Positions 17,111 to 23,976 of a DNA stretch of 64,000 bases are shown here, one piece after another. The DNA lies in contig NZ_KN214134.1 in NCBI RefSeq assembly GCF_000763055.1, positions 498,012 to 562,011 on the forward strand, written 5' to 3'. The notes under the pieces are model-generated. The model was not told where the DNA came from. It worked only from the letters and a program-made list of their open reading frames with translations, and ran no database searches. Origin of the DNA: Collinsella sp. 4_8_47FAA. Lineage in GTDB: Bacteria > Actinomycetota > Coriobacteriia > Coriobacteriales > Coriobacteriaceae. Numbering within the stretch: the first letter of the stretch is position 1; each line of letters opens with the position of its first letter. Position numbers and translations under genes: made by a program.

Positions 17111-17246
17111 GGAACCGAGGGGCCGGGCGCAGGGCCTTGCCTCTCAATTTCGGACAGTCCTGACTCACGACGGAGGCGCCACTGGCGCCTCCTGTTCGTG
17201 CGGAACTCATTGAGAGGCAAGGCCCCGCGCCCGGCCCCTCGGTTCC
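17111..17246 (+). repeat. Arm-core-arm palindromic element, copy 1 (3' of gatB)
   Basis: Two 38-base arms, 17111-17148 and 17209-17246, are reverse complements with one mismatch. They enclose a 60-base core. The core holds CGGACAGTCCTGACTC, a perfect hairpin GGAGGCGCC/GGCGCCTCC (17172-17191), and GTGCGGAACTC. The core blocks recur at 32942-33011 with different hairpin and arm sequences. It starts 4 bases after the gatB stop. Likely a structured RNA or a mobile hairpin; function unknown. Confidence 0.8.
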
Positions 17247-17293
17247 GTGACGACTCGGCCGTTCGGGTCAGGTAAGCTGAATTGAATAGAGTG

Positions 17294-17323
17294 AATGGGC
17301 GCGCCGTTGGCGTGCCCATTTTT
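17294..17323 (+). terminator. Rho-independent terminator
   Basis: AATGGGC(G)CGCC pairs with GGCGTGCCCATT, then TTTTT. It is the first T-run hairpin after gatB and probably ends the gatCAB transcript. Confidence 0.75.
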
Positions 17324-17329
17324 GTGCGG

Positions 17330-17356
17330 GTGACAAAGAGACTGTCCCTTTGTCAC
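17330..17356. repeat. Short palindrome related in layout to repeat A
   Basis: Arms GTGACAAAG / CTTTGTCAC with centre AGACTGTCC. On the other strand the centre reads GGACAGTCT, echoing the GGGGACAGGCACC centre of repeat A with different arms. Confidence 0.7.
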
Positions 17357-17381
17357 ATTTTTTCGGAGCTGTGGAAATCGA

Positions 17382-17559
17382 AGGTTAATACTTTTCCCGA
17401 GAAGTGAACGACCTTATTTGGACCCCTGTAGCATCGACACTTTTTGGGCTCTGTTTCCTGCGGATTTGTCGAGTTTTTCCTGCGGTTTTGCTGGCGAAAA
17501 ATGCAGATGTTTCGGGGGTCCGATTTTGCTCGTTCACTTCGCGGAAAAGTATTAGACCT
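17382..17559. mobile_element. MITE-like element 1 with 30-base terminal inverted repeats
   Basis: The left end 17382-17411 and right end 17530-17559 are reverse complements apart from two small indels (shared blocks TAATACTTTTCC and GAAGTGAACGA). A second inner pair, TGGACCCC ... GGGGTCC, is also inverted. At ~178 bases it has no room for a transposase and no open frame of note. No target duplication could be fixed by eye. Confidence 0.65.
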
Positions 17560-17675
17560 CGATTCGTCGGGTCGGGGGAGAGCCTTTCATGGATGCCGGA
17601 GATGTACGTTGCGGCAGACGGATCGCCAGAAGTCGGCTGTTCCGTGCCTCAAGATTTCCAAAAAGTTAACCTTTG

Positions 17676-17707
17676 TTGAACTTAATAGTTAGATAAACTA
17701 AACTATT
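17676..17707 (+). promoter_or_regulatory. Promoter with overlapping palindromic operator of the metal ATPase operon
   Basis: TTGAAC (17676-17681) and TAAACT (17699-17704) are 17 bases apart, a good sigma-70 promoter. An inverted repeat AATAGTT (17684-17690) / AACTATT (17701-17707) fills the spacer and overlaps the -10, the position expected for a repressor. A metal-sensing repressor (DtxR/MntR or Fur type) is an inference from the downstream ATPase. Confidence 0.65.
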
Positions 17708-17722
17708 TTCTAAAAGTGTGCT

Positions 17723-17742
17723 CGAGTAAACTTGTTTACTCG
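17723..17742 (+). promoter_or_regulatory. Second palindrome in the 5' leader of the metal ATPase operon
   Basis: CGAGTAAAC-TT-GTTTACTCG is a perfect 9+9 inverted repeat located ~12 bases after the predicted transcription start. It may be a second operator site or an RNA hairpin. Confidence 0.6.
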
Positions 17743-17791
17743 GGTGCTGAGGCACTGTGCCGCGTCCAATGCGGCAAAAGGGAGAGACATC

Positions 17792-18037
17792 ATGAAGAAG
17801 TCCACGTTCAACACCCTGCTTGTTGGTGGCGGTTTTCTGCTCGGTACGGCTGGCATCAAGCTGCTCACCAGCGCTCCGGTAAAGAACGCCTGCGTGCAGG
17901 GTATCGCGTGCGGCATGCGCATCAAGAACGGCTACCAGGACATGGTCGAGCAGGCCAAGGCTAATGTCGACGACATGGTTGCCGAGGCTGCTTACATCAC
18001 CCAGAGCGAGGCCGCCGCGGACAACGCAGCCGAGTAG
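17792..18037 (+). CDS. Small membrane-associated partner of the P-type ATPase (DUF6110-like)
   Basis: An 81-residue protein starting at ATG 17792 after AAAGGGAGAG. A hydrophobic glycine-rich segment (TLLVGGGFLLGTAGIKLL, ~8-25) is followed by SAPVKNACVQGIACGMRIKNGYQ and a helical, acidic tail. The two cysteines in the CVQGIAC segment could bind metal. Small proteins of this form are found just before cation ATPases in Clostridia and Actinobacteria; I assign it to DUF6110 from memory. It is 18 bases from the ATPase and under the same promoter. Its role as chaperone or regulator is not established. Confidence 0.75.
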   Translation: MKKSTFNTLLVGGGFLLGTAGIKLLTSAPVKNACVQGIACGMRIKNGYQDMVEQAKANVDDMVAEAAYITQSEAAADNAAE

Positions 18038-18055
18038 CGCTCCCAGGCACAAACT

Positions 18056-20131
18056 ATGAGATTCTCGATTATCAGCGAGATCCCCGGCAGGACCCGCCTC
18101 CAGTTGGCGGGTCCTGTGCCAGAGAGCGATCTCGATGCGCTTTTAAAGCTCAGCGGCGACATCGACGGCGTGCGCAAGGTGCGCGTCTACGGCCGCATTG
18201 GCCAGATGGCGCTCGAATACGACGAGCCGCACCGCGATGCCGTGCTGGCCGCCGTCGGTGCGCTTGACGCTCAGGCCATTGCCGACGCAAAGACGGGTTA
18301 CGTGATGCAGCTTGAGCCACGCAAGCACAAGCTCGTCATGGATCTCGCCACACTTATCGGCGCCCACTACGCGCGCCGCTGGTTTCTGCCTACGCCGCTG
18401 CGTGCGGTGTTTGTCGTGGCCGGTTACATGGCATTTTTGCGCGCTGCCCTTCATGAGCTGGCGCAGCCGCGCCTGACCGTTCCTGTGCTCGACGCTTCGG
18501 CCATCGGCATTTCGTTCGTCAAGCGTGATGTCGACACCGCGGGCCAGACAATGTTCCTGCTCAACGTGGGCGAGCTGCTCGAGGACTACACCCGCGCCAT
18601 GAGCGAAAACGAGCTCATCAACTCGCTGCTCGATGTGCCCGACAAGGCGCAAAAGGTCGTCGGCGACACCGAGGTAAGTGTTGCCGCGACCGAGCTTGAG
18701 CCCGGCGATCTGGTCGCCGTGCGCACCGGCATGTCCATTTGCATCGACGGTGTTGTCGAGCAGGGGAGCGCTATGGTCAACCAGGCGACCCTGACCGGCG
18801 AGCCGCTGGCCGTCGAGCGCAGCGTGGGCGACGACGTGTTCGCCGGAACCGTCGTGGAAGACGGCAGCATCTTGGTGCGCGTGCGCGCCAATACGGCCCA
18901 GACCAAGCTCCGCTCGATCGTCTCGCTCGTGCAGGCGGCCGACTCGCTCAAGTCCGAGGGCCAGTCGCACATGGAAAACCTTGCCAACAAGATCGTCCCG
19001 TGGAACTTCCTGCTCGCGGGCCTGGTTGCGCTTACCACCCGCAGCCTCATCAAGACCTCAGCGGCGCTGATGGTCGACTACTCGTGCGCACTCAAGCTCA
19101 CGGGTTCCGTCGCCGTCATGACTGCCATGAGCGATGCTGCCAAGATGGGCGTCATGGTCAAGGGTGCGAAGTACTTTGAGTCGTTTGCCAAGGCCGACAC
19201 CATTGTGTTTGATAAGACGGGCACGCTTACCGAGGCGCAGCCGCGTCTTGCCTGCGTGCTCACCACCGATGGTTGGAGCGAGGACGAGGTCCTGCGCCTT
19301 TCCGCTTGCTTGGAGGAGCATTTTCCGCATCCGGTGGCACGCGCCGTGGTCAATGCGGCACGTGAGCGCGGGCTCGAGCACCGCGAGCGCCATGCTGCCG
19401 TCGAGTACATCGTGGCGCACGGCATCGCTTCGTCCATCGAAGGGCGTCGCGCGATTATCGGCTCGGCACACTTTGTGTTTGAGGACGAGAGCGCGCAGCT
19501 CGAGTCCGACATCAAGGAGCAAATCGAGTCCCAGATGCAGGGCTTGTCGCCGCTGTACCTGGCGGTCGACGGCACGGTCGTGGGCGTGCTCGGTATCGAG
19601 GATCCGCTCAAGTCCGGGGTCCGTGAGGCCATCGCCGACCTGCATGCGCTGGGTGTTAGGCATGTCGTTATGCTCACGGGCGACTCCGAGCGCACGGCCG
19701 AGCGCATTGCGCGCGAGGCGGGAGTCGACGAGTTTAAGGCCGAGCTGCTGCCTGAGGACAAGTACGCCTACGTGGAGCAAATCAAGCGCGAGGGCCGTCA
19801 CGTTGCCATGGTGGGCGACGGCGTTAACGATTCTCCGGCACTCGGTTTGGCTGACGTGGGCCTGGCGATGGGTGGCGGAAGCGACATCGCCAAGGAGGTC
19901 GCCGACATCATCCTGACCGACACGGATCTGGCCGCGATCGTTCGTCTGCGCCGCATGAGCCAGGGCCTCGTTGATCGTCTGACGAGTTCCTATTCTAAGG
20001 TGATGCTCACTAACTCAGCGCTCCTGGCGCTGGGCATTACCGGCGCGATTACCCCGCAGGCGTCATCGCTGCTGCACAACGGCTCGACGATTGCCTACAG
20101 CCTGAGCAATGCGAAGGCATATCTGCGCTAG
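18056..20131 (+). CDS. Heavy-metal P-type ATPase (P1B-like) with atypical SCA transmembrane motif
   Basis: The 691-residue ion pump has all catalytic motifs: TLTGEPL (actuator), DKTGTLT with phosphorylated Asp386, FPHPVA (the His-Pro locus of heavy-metal pumps) and GDGVNDSPAL. The membrane metal site, usually CPC or SPC, reads YSCALK, with Cys344 and no proline. That variant suggests a metal other than copper. The N-terminal ~70 residues fold like a metal-binding domain (IPGRTRLQL) but lack CxxC. Together with the small upstream protein it probably exports or moves Mn, Fe or a similar ion. A strong terminator follows at 20156. The metal cannot be fixed from sequence. Confidence 0.9.
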   Translation: MRFSIISEIPGRTRLQLAGPVPESDLDALLKLSGDIDGVRKVRVYGRIGQMALEYDEPHRDAVLAAVGALDAQAIADAKTGYVMQLEPRKHKLVMDLATLIGAHYARRWFLPTPLRAVFVVAGYMAFLRAALHELAQPRLTVPVLDASAIGISFVKRDVDTAGQTMFLLNVGELLEDYTRAMSENELINSLLDVPDKAQKVVGDTEVSVAATELEPGDLVAVRTGMSICIDGVVEQGSAMVNQATLTGEPLAVERSVGDDVFAGTVVEDGSILVRVRANTAQTKLRSIVSLVQAADSLKSEGQSHMENLANKIVPWNFLLAGLVALTTRSLIKTSAALMVDYSCALKLTGSVAVMTAMSDAAKMGVMVKGAKYFESFAKADTIVFDKTGTLTEAQPRLACVLTTDGWSEDEVLRLSACLEEHFPHPVARAVVNAARERGLEHRERHAAVEYIVAHGIASSIEGRRAIIGSAHFVFEDESAQLESDIKEQIESQMQGLSPLYLAVDGTVVGVLGIEDPLKSGVREAIADLHALGVRHVVMLTGDSERTAERIAREAGVDEFKAELLPEDKYAYVEQIKREGRHVAMVGDGVNDSPALGLADVGLAMGGGSDIAKEVADIILTDTDLAAIVRLRRMSQGLVDRLTSSYSKVMLTNSALLALGITGAITPQASSLLHNGSTIAYSLSNAKAYLR

Positions 20132-20155
20132 CAAACGTGTTCGTCTACGTTATCT

Positions 20156-20202
20156 GGCCTGCGCCTGGACGGCATCGATGCCGTCCAGGCGCAGGCCTTT
20201 TT
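20156..20202 (+). terminator. Strong Rho-independent terminator of the metal ATPase operon
   Basis: A perfect ~20-bp stem (GGCCTGCGCCTGGACGGCAT and its complement) closed by CG, followed by TTTTT. Confidence 0.95.
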
Positions 20203-20206
20203 GCGT

Positions 20207-20245
20207 TTGACCATGTGCTAGCTTGTCTATATAGTGATGCTAGCA
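20207..20245 (+). promoter_or_regulatory. Toxin-antitoxin promoter with paired operator
   Basis: TTGACC (20207-20212) and TATAGT (20230-20235) are spaced by 17 bases. TGCTAGC occurs at 20216-20222 and again at 20238-20244, 22 bases (two helical turns) apart and flanking the -10. This suits cooperative binding of a ribbon-helix-helix antitoxin to its own promoter. Confidence 0.75.
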
Positions 20246-20275
20246 TGGATAGCAATTGAAGGGAGCGGGATCGAC

Positions 20276-20629
20276 GTGGGTGCTGTTAGCGGCATGGCGC
20301 AGGTGAACGTTCGCGTGGATCGCCAGGTCAAGAATCGTGCCGAGGAGGCGCTGCGGCTTTCGGGCGGGTCACTGCCCGAGCTCATCAAAAAGGTGGTGGC
20401 CAAGGTCGCGCAGGGTGGCGGGCAGTGCAAGGAAGTGCTTGCGGCCGTCGACGACCGGCAGCAGACCGTCGCGCCCGATACGCCATTCGCCGCATCATGG
20501 GCGGCCGTGGATCAGCTTTACGCGGACCTGGGCATCGCTGCGTCGCCCGTATCCGACGATCGCGACTGGGACGCAATCTATTCCGAAGCCATGGACGAGC
20601 GCTATCGCCAAAAGGGGATGATCCTGTGA
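20276..20629 (+). CDS. RelB/DinJ-like antitoxin
   Basis: A 117-residue protein. The first ~45 residues (AQVNVRVDRQVKNRAEEALRLSG) look like a ribbon-helix-helix DNA-binding domain of the RelB/DinJ kind. The rest is a flexible acidic tail with WDAIYSEAMDERYRQKG, expected to wrap the toxin. I chose GTG 20276 after GAAGGGA; ATG 20294 is an alternative with no ribosome site. Its stop overlaps the toxin GTG by three bases, so antitoxin translation leads into toxin translation. It probably represses its own promoter through the paired TGCTAGC sites. Confidence 0.82.
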   Translation: MGAVSGMAQVNVRVDRQVKNRAEEALRLSGGSLPELIKKVVAKVAQGGGQCKEVLAAVDDRQQTVAPDTPFAASWAAVDQLYADLGIAASPVSDDRDWDAIYSEAMDERYRQKGMIL

Positions 20630-21141
20630 GCGGGGCTCCCCTCAAAATAATGGTGGATGCCAATGTATGGGTTGATTCGTTTTGCGTCGACCATGCCGAG
20701 TCGCTTGCCGCGCGTGCGTTTATTGGGCAGGCGACGGAGACGGGGGCGTTGCTGTTCTTCCCGGTGCATATCGCTAAGGACGTGCTGTACGTTGTCCAAC
20801 ACGAGCTCAAGCGTAGCGTTCTTGCCAGCGGGGGAGCGCTCGACGAGGCATCTGCCCGTGCAATTGGCGATGCGGCGTTGGCGTTTGTTCGGAACATGAC
20901 CGAAAACGCCACGGCCGTGGGTGCAGATGCGTCGGACCTTTGGCTGGCCGACAAATACTTAGCGCTCCATCGCGATTACGAAGACAACTTGGTGCTCGCC
21001 GCGTGCAAGCGCGCGCAGGTTGATTACTTGGTAACTAACGATCGCAAGCTGCTCGAACATGCCGATCTTGCAGCAAAGACACCTCGTCAAATGATGCCAA
21101 TTCTTGCTTTGGCGGAACGTGGCGGCGCGGCTATCGGTTGA
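20626..21141 (+). CDS. PIN-domain ribonuclease toxin
   Basis: A 171-residue PIN-domain protein. The N-terminal strand and first acid are IMVDANVWVDSF. The later acids are in DYEDNLVLAACKRAQ, followed by DYLVTNDRKLL, the standard PIN order for a Mg-dependent RNase. In PIN toxins the target is usually tRNA, rRNA or mRNA. It begins with GTG overlapping the antitoxin stop. Pairing of a RelB-like antitoxin with a PIN toxin, rather than RelE, is less common but known. The target is unknown. Confidence 0.85.
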   Translation: MSGAPLKIMVDANVWVDSFCVDHAESLAARAFIGQATETGALLFFPVHIAKDVLYVVQHELKRSVLASGGALDEASARAIGDAALAFVRNMTENATAVGADASDLWLADKYLALHRDYEDNLVLAACKRAQVDYLVTNDRKLLEHADLAAKTPRQMMPILALAERGGAAIG

Positions 21142-21198
21142 TGCGAACTGTTTGCGGGCCTCTTGGACGACGATGCGCCAGGGGCCCGCGTCTGCTAT

Positions 21199-21633
21199 TT
21201 ACAAAAGCTCGGCCTTAATGGCGGGACTTTCTGCGAGCTGCTTGGCTGCCTTTTCGTCGGAGTTGTCGAGTGCTGCCAGACTGCGGTAGACCCACTCGTT
21301 GACCTGGGTGTTCTTGACGCCTGCGGTCTGCATAAGGGCGCCTACCTCGCGGATTGCTGCGAACAGATCGGCTTTGGGACCAGCGAGCTCGACCGCGATG
21401 CCGTGGTAGGCGGTCACGCCGCGGTTCTCACTCACGTGGTCGATAAAGCCCTCGACGGTCTCAAACTGCTGGGCGAGAGCTGCATCATCGTCGGCGTTCA
21501 GCGCAACAAGGGCGTTCGAAACCGTGAGGGCGGGATGTCCGCAGGGGACAAAGCCTTCGATGACATCCATAGCTTCGGTAATGGTTGAGCCCAGGCCTGC
21601 GAGGGCATTGACGAGTTGCTGCTTGGTATCCAT
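21199..21633 (-). CDS. Hypothetical protein, 144 residues
   Basis: I recognise no family. The protein starts at ATG 21633 after AAAGGA and is predicted to be soluble and mainly helical, with a hydrophobic stretch VSNALVALNADDDAALAQQF and a conserved-looking centre VTAYHGIAVELAGPKADLFAAI. The mild acidity and lack of signal peptide suggest a cytoplasmic protein. It converges with the toxin gene and diverges from the tmRNA gene. An inverted GCGGGCC ... GGCCCGC at 21154-21188 between it and the toxin may serve as a shared terminator. Confidence 0.7.
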   Translation of the reverse strand: MDTKQQLVNALAGLGSTITEAMDVIEGFVPCGHPALTVSNALVALNADDDAALAQQFETVEGFIDHVSENRGVTAYHGIAVELAGPKADLFAAIREVGALMQTAGVKNTQVNEWVYRSLAALDNSDEKAAKQLAESPAIKAELL

Positions 21634-21872
21634 AACGGTCCTTTCGACGGGTCAATTTTGCTTGGCGAAAATATACGTGACGCGTTCGGTGGCAAAAGTG
21701 CGAAGTGTGGTGCACATTAGGGTCTTCACAGCTCGTGCATAGAACAGCTGTCTGCCTTTAGAACGTGGTAAGATAGCTATCCACGAGCGGGGCTTACCCC
21801 GCGTGCTCCTTGAAAAATCGACGGTTATCGGGTGTTTACAGGCCCGATACCATCCAGACTTTCCCGACATTC

Positions 21873-22236
21873 GGGGGCGACTGGTTTCGACACGATAGCT
21901 CTGAGAGAGGAAGCAAGCCGAGGTCTCCTCGCCTCGTTAAACAGGGGTACCGTCAAATTGAATTGACAACAACTCTTCTTTTGAGCCTATGGCTCTTGCT
22001 GCTTAGTTTATAGCGGCGCGTCAACCCGGTGATTTCCCCGACACCGGCGCGACGTCATGTTAGGGGAATGCTCCTGCGTACGTAATCGGTATGGCGCGGG
22101 CTAAGACCGAACCGGTTGGGATGCCGCGAGCGTGTCGCTGCGCGCAAAGCGTCCGAGACTAAACCAGCGACTGAGCTTGGAGATGCCAATCAGGGGGCTT
22201 TCGTGGACCGGAGTTCGATTCTCCGCGCCTCCACCA
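21873..22236 (+). ncRNA. ssrA: tmRNA (one-piece)
   Basis: The 364-base RNA begins GGGGGCGACTGGTTTCGACA and ends with the T-arm GAGTTCGATTCTCCGCG and encoded CCA. The acceptor ends GGGGGCG and CGCCTCC pair with one G-U. The tag frame 21965-22006 reads DNNSSFEPMALAA and ends in TAG, giving the family's ALAA degron. The resume codon GAC is inferred. It rescues ribosomes stalled on broken mRNAs together with SmpB, which is not in the window. Pseudoknot-forming stretches follow the tag. Confidence 0.96.
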
Positions 22237-22244
22237 CAAGTAAC

Positions 22245-22278
22245 AGGCAGGTAGAGAAGTGTCTCTACCTGCCTTTTT
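22245..22278 (+). terminator. tmRNA terminator
   Basis: Perfect 13-bp stem AGGCAGGTAGAGA / TCTCTACCTGCCT with loop AGTG and TTTTT, nine bases after the encoded CCA. Confidence 0.95.
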
Positions 22279-22290
22279 ATTACTTACAGA

Positions 22291-22335
22291 TACCGCGGAG
22301 AATCGAGCTCTATGCAGGGCGCGGGCGTAAAGAAA
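22291..22335. repeat. 45-base direct repeat containing an inverted tmRNA T-arm, copy 1
   Basis: Starts TACCGCGGAGAATCGAGCTC. On the minus strand this reads GAGCTCGATTCTCCGCGG, matching 16 of 17 bases of the tmRNA T-arm and acceptor strand at 22211-22227. A second copy at 22503-22547 differs at three to four bases. It probably marks an old integration at ssrA. Confidence 0.7.
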
Positions 22336-22502
22336 ACGCGTAAGCGTTTTTAGCCCGCGGGCGAGGACGCCGGCAGGCGGCCGAAGCCGGTGCGGATTTG
22401 CGAAGCAAATACGCGGATTCTCCGCGCAAACTATCAGCCCAATATGGATGCGATGTTTATCGAATCTCAGCCCGCCGTGCCCCACATCAGTGAATCCCCC
22501 CG

Positions 22503-22547
22503 TACCGCGGAGAATAGAACTCTATGCAGGGCGCGGGCGTAGAGAAA
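22503..22547. repeat. 45-base direct repeat containing an inverted tmRNA T-arm, copy 2
   Basis: TACCGCGGAGAATAGAACTC, then TATGCAGGGCGCGGGCGTA as in copy 1. The 212-base spacing encloses GC-rich sequence with no gene. Confidence 0.7.
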
Positions 22548-22563
22548 GCGCCTTGGCAACGCA

Positions 22564-22785
22564 GACCGGGACACGCTTTCCCAATGGCAGCCCAGGCGGA
22601 AAGCGCATCCCGGAATCCGCGCTCAGACCGGGACGTAGTTTCCGGATGACGCCTCTAGCGGAAACTGCGACCCGGAATCTAAGCTCGGAATGGGATTCAC
22701 TTTCCGGATGGCGGGCTCAGCGGAAACTGAGACCCGGAATTAGTTCTGAGACCGGGACGCGCTTTCCCACCGACCGCCCCGTCCT
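22564..22785. repeat. 62-base tandem array of hairpin units (3 complete, 1 partial)
   Basis: Units start at 22564, 22626, 22688 and 22750, exactly 62 bases apart. Each full unit pairs an outer CCGGG/CCCGG and an inner arm ending TTTCC with its complement GGAAA. Inner arms differ between units but stay complementary: CGCTTTCC/GGAAAGCG in unit 1 and AGTTTCCG/CGGAAACT in unit 2. It lies directly before the patatin gene. No coding potential was seen. Confidence 0.8.
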
Positions 22786-22863
22786 TCTCAACTCCAAAAC
22801 CTGCGCGCTCTCCTCCGCAAAACTGGGTAGAAGAAAGCCAAAACGCAACGGTAGGAGGTCATC

Positions 22864-23742
22864 ATGACTGTAGAAGATAAGGCGAAAAATGCTGGCAAGG
22901 TCGCGCTCGTCCTGGAGGGCGGTAGTTTTCGCGGGCAATTTACCGCAGGCGTGCTCGACGTTCTCATGGAGGCCGGTGTCGAGATTCCGGCGGTATATGG
23001 CGTATCGGCCGGTGCCCTCAACGGCGTGAACTACAAGTCGCACCAGATCGGCCGTGCCAACCGCATCAACCTGGCTTTCTGCAACGACAGCCGCTACATG
23101 GGTGCCGCATCGTTTGCGTCCACGGGCTCCATCGTCGGCTACGACTTTATTTTCAACGACGTGCAGGATCGCCTAGACCCCTTCGATAACGAGACCTTCG
23201 ACGCGAGCCCCATCGAAATGTATGCTGTCGTGACGGACATGTTATTTGGCACCGCTGCCTACCTGCCCGTCAAAAACGCCATGCTCGATATCGATTGCGT
23301 GCGCGCCTCGACCTCGTTGCCGCTGGTGACGCCGCCGGTCGAGATTGATGGTCACAAGTACGTCGACGGCGGTGTGGCAGATTCGGTGCCTGTCGAGCAC
23401 GTGCTGGAAGAGGCCGGATACAATCGTGCGGTCGTCGTGCTTACGCAGGACCGCTCGTACGAAAAGGCGCCCTACGAGTTTATGCCGGCCGCGCGTGCGC
23501 GCTATGGCGACTATCCCTATCTGCTCGAGGCCATCGAGACGCGCCACGACCGTTACAACATCCAGCGCATGCACCTGTGGAAGTATGAGCGCGAGGGCCG
23601 TGCGTTGGTCGTCGCTCCGCAAAAGCCGGTCGAGGTCGGCCATGTCGAACACGATCCGGCCAAGTTGCTCGACTTGTATATCCAGGGCCGCCAAGAGGCA
23701 AAGCGCCTGCTCGCGCAAATACAGCAGTTCGTTGAGCGCTAA
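22864..23742 (+). CDS. Patatin-like phospholipase (YjjU/RssA-like)
   Basis: A 292-residue serine hydrolase of the patatin fold, expected to cleave acyl chains from lipids in the cytoplasm or at the membrane face. The oxyanion loop reads LEGGSFRGQFTAG, the nucleophile elbow is GVSAG with Ser48, and the catalytic acid is Asp168 in YVDGGVADS, so the Ser-Asp dyad is complete. There is no signal peptide. ATG 22864 follows AGGAGG. It stands alone, after the tandem hairpin array and before a terminator at 23771. The natural substrate is not evident. Confidence 0.9.
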   Translation: MTVEDKAKNAGKVALVLEGGSFRGQFTAGVLDVLMEAGVEIPAVYGVSAGALNGVNYKSHQIGRANRINLAFCNDSRYMGAASFASTGSIVGYDFIFNDVQDRLDPFDNETFDASPIEMYAVVTDMLFGTAAYLPVKNAMLDIDCVRASTSLPLVTPPVEIDGHKYVDGGVADSVPVEHVLEEAGYNRAVVVLTQDRSYEKAPYEFMPAARARYGDYPYLLEAIETRHDRYNIQRMHLWKYEREGRALVVAPQKPVEVGHVEHDPAKLLDLYIQGRQEAKRLLAQIQQFVER

Positions 23743-23770
23743 GACGACTGACCCGCAAAAGGCGACAAAA

Positions 23771-23821
23771 GACAGGGGCCCAGAGAACCATTCGCACGCC
23801 GAGGGATTTCTGGGCCCTGTC
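23771..23821 (+). terminator. Hairpin after the patatin gene
   Basis: GACAGGGGCCCAGA and TCTGGGCCCTGTC pair around ~24 bases, followed by TCGTG. There is no T-run, so efficiency is uncertain. Confidence 0.55.
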
Positions 23822-23882
23822 TCGTGAAGGCACCTGGCATGGACGACATGTGCAGAAACTCTGGTCGGAGCCAAAATACCTG

Positions 23883-23976
23883 TTGACTCGGGCGACGAGC
23901 GGGGTAATATGGACAGGTTACTTGCAGAGCCCCGTGAATCTCTGTAACAACACGTACTGTACATGGAGGAGTCTAA
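23883..23976 (+). promoter_or_regulatory. rplM-rpsI promoter and leader
   Basis: TTGACT (23883-23888) and TAATAT (23905-23910) have a 16-base spacer. The ~60-base leader includes TTACTTGCAGAG ... CTCTGTAA, an imperfect hairpin. Autogenous control of rplM by L13 through its leader is known in other bacteria; here it is only a possibility. Confidence 0.65.

Larger units (their letters stand above)
17108..17791. other. Repeat-rich 684-base spacer between gatB and the metal ATPase operon
   Basis: No gene was recognised. In order it holds the long palindromic structure (17111-17246), a terminator-like hairpin (17294-17323), a 27-base palindrome with arms GTGACAAAG/CTTTGTCAC (17330-17356), an element with 30-base terminal inverted repeats (17382-17559), and the promoter/operator region (17676-17742). 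Confidence 0.7.

Noticed and set aside
22159..22485. Minus-strand frame containing RRGESNSGP
   Set aside because: It crosses the tmRNA gene and its terminator; this peptide is a common artefact of reading tRNA/tmRNA 3' ends backwards.
22564..22785. CRISPR array
   Set aside because: The period is exactly 62 with variation spread through the whole unit, each unit is self-complementary, and there are no constant repeats with unique spacers and no cas genes.
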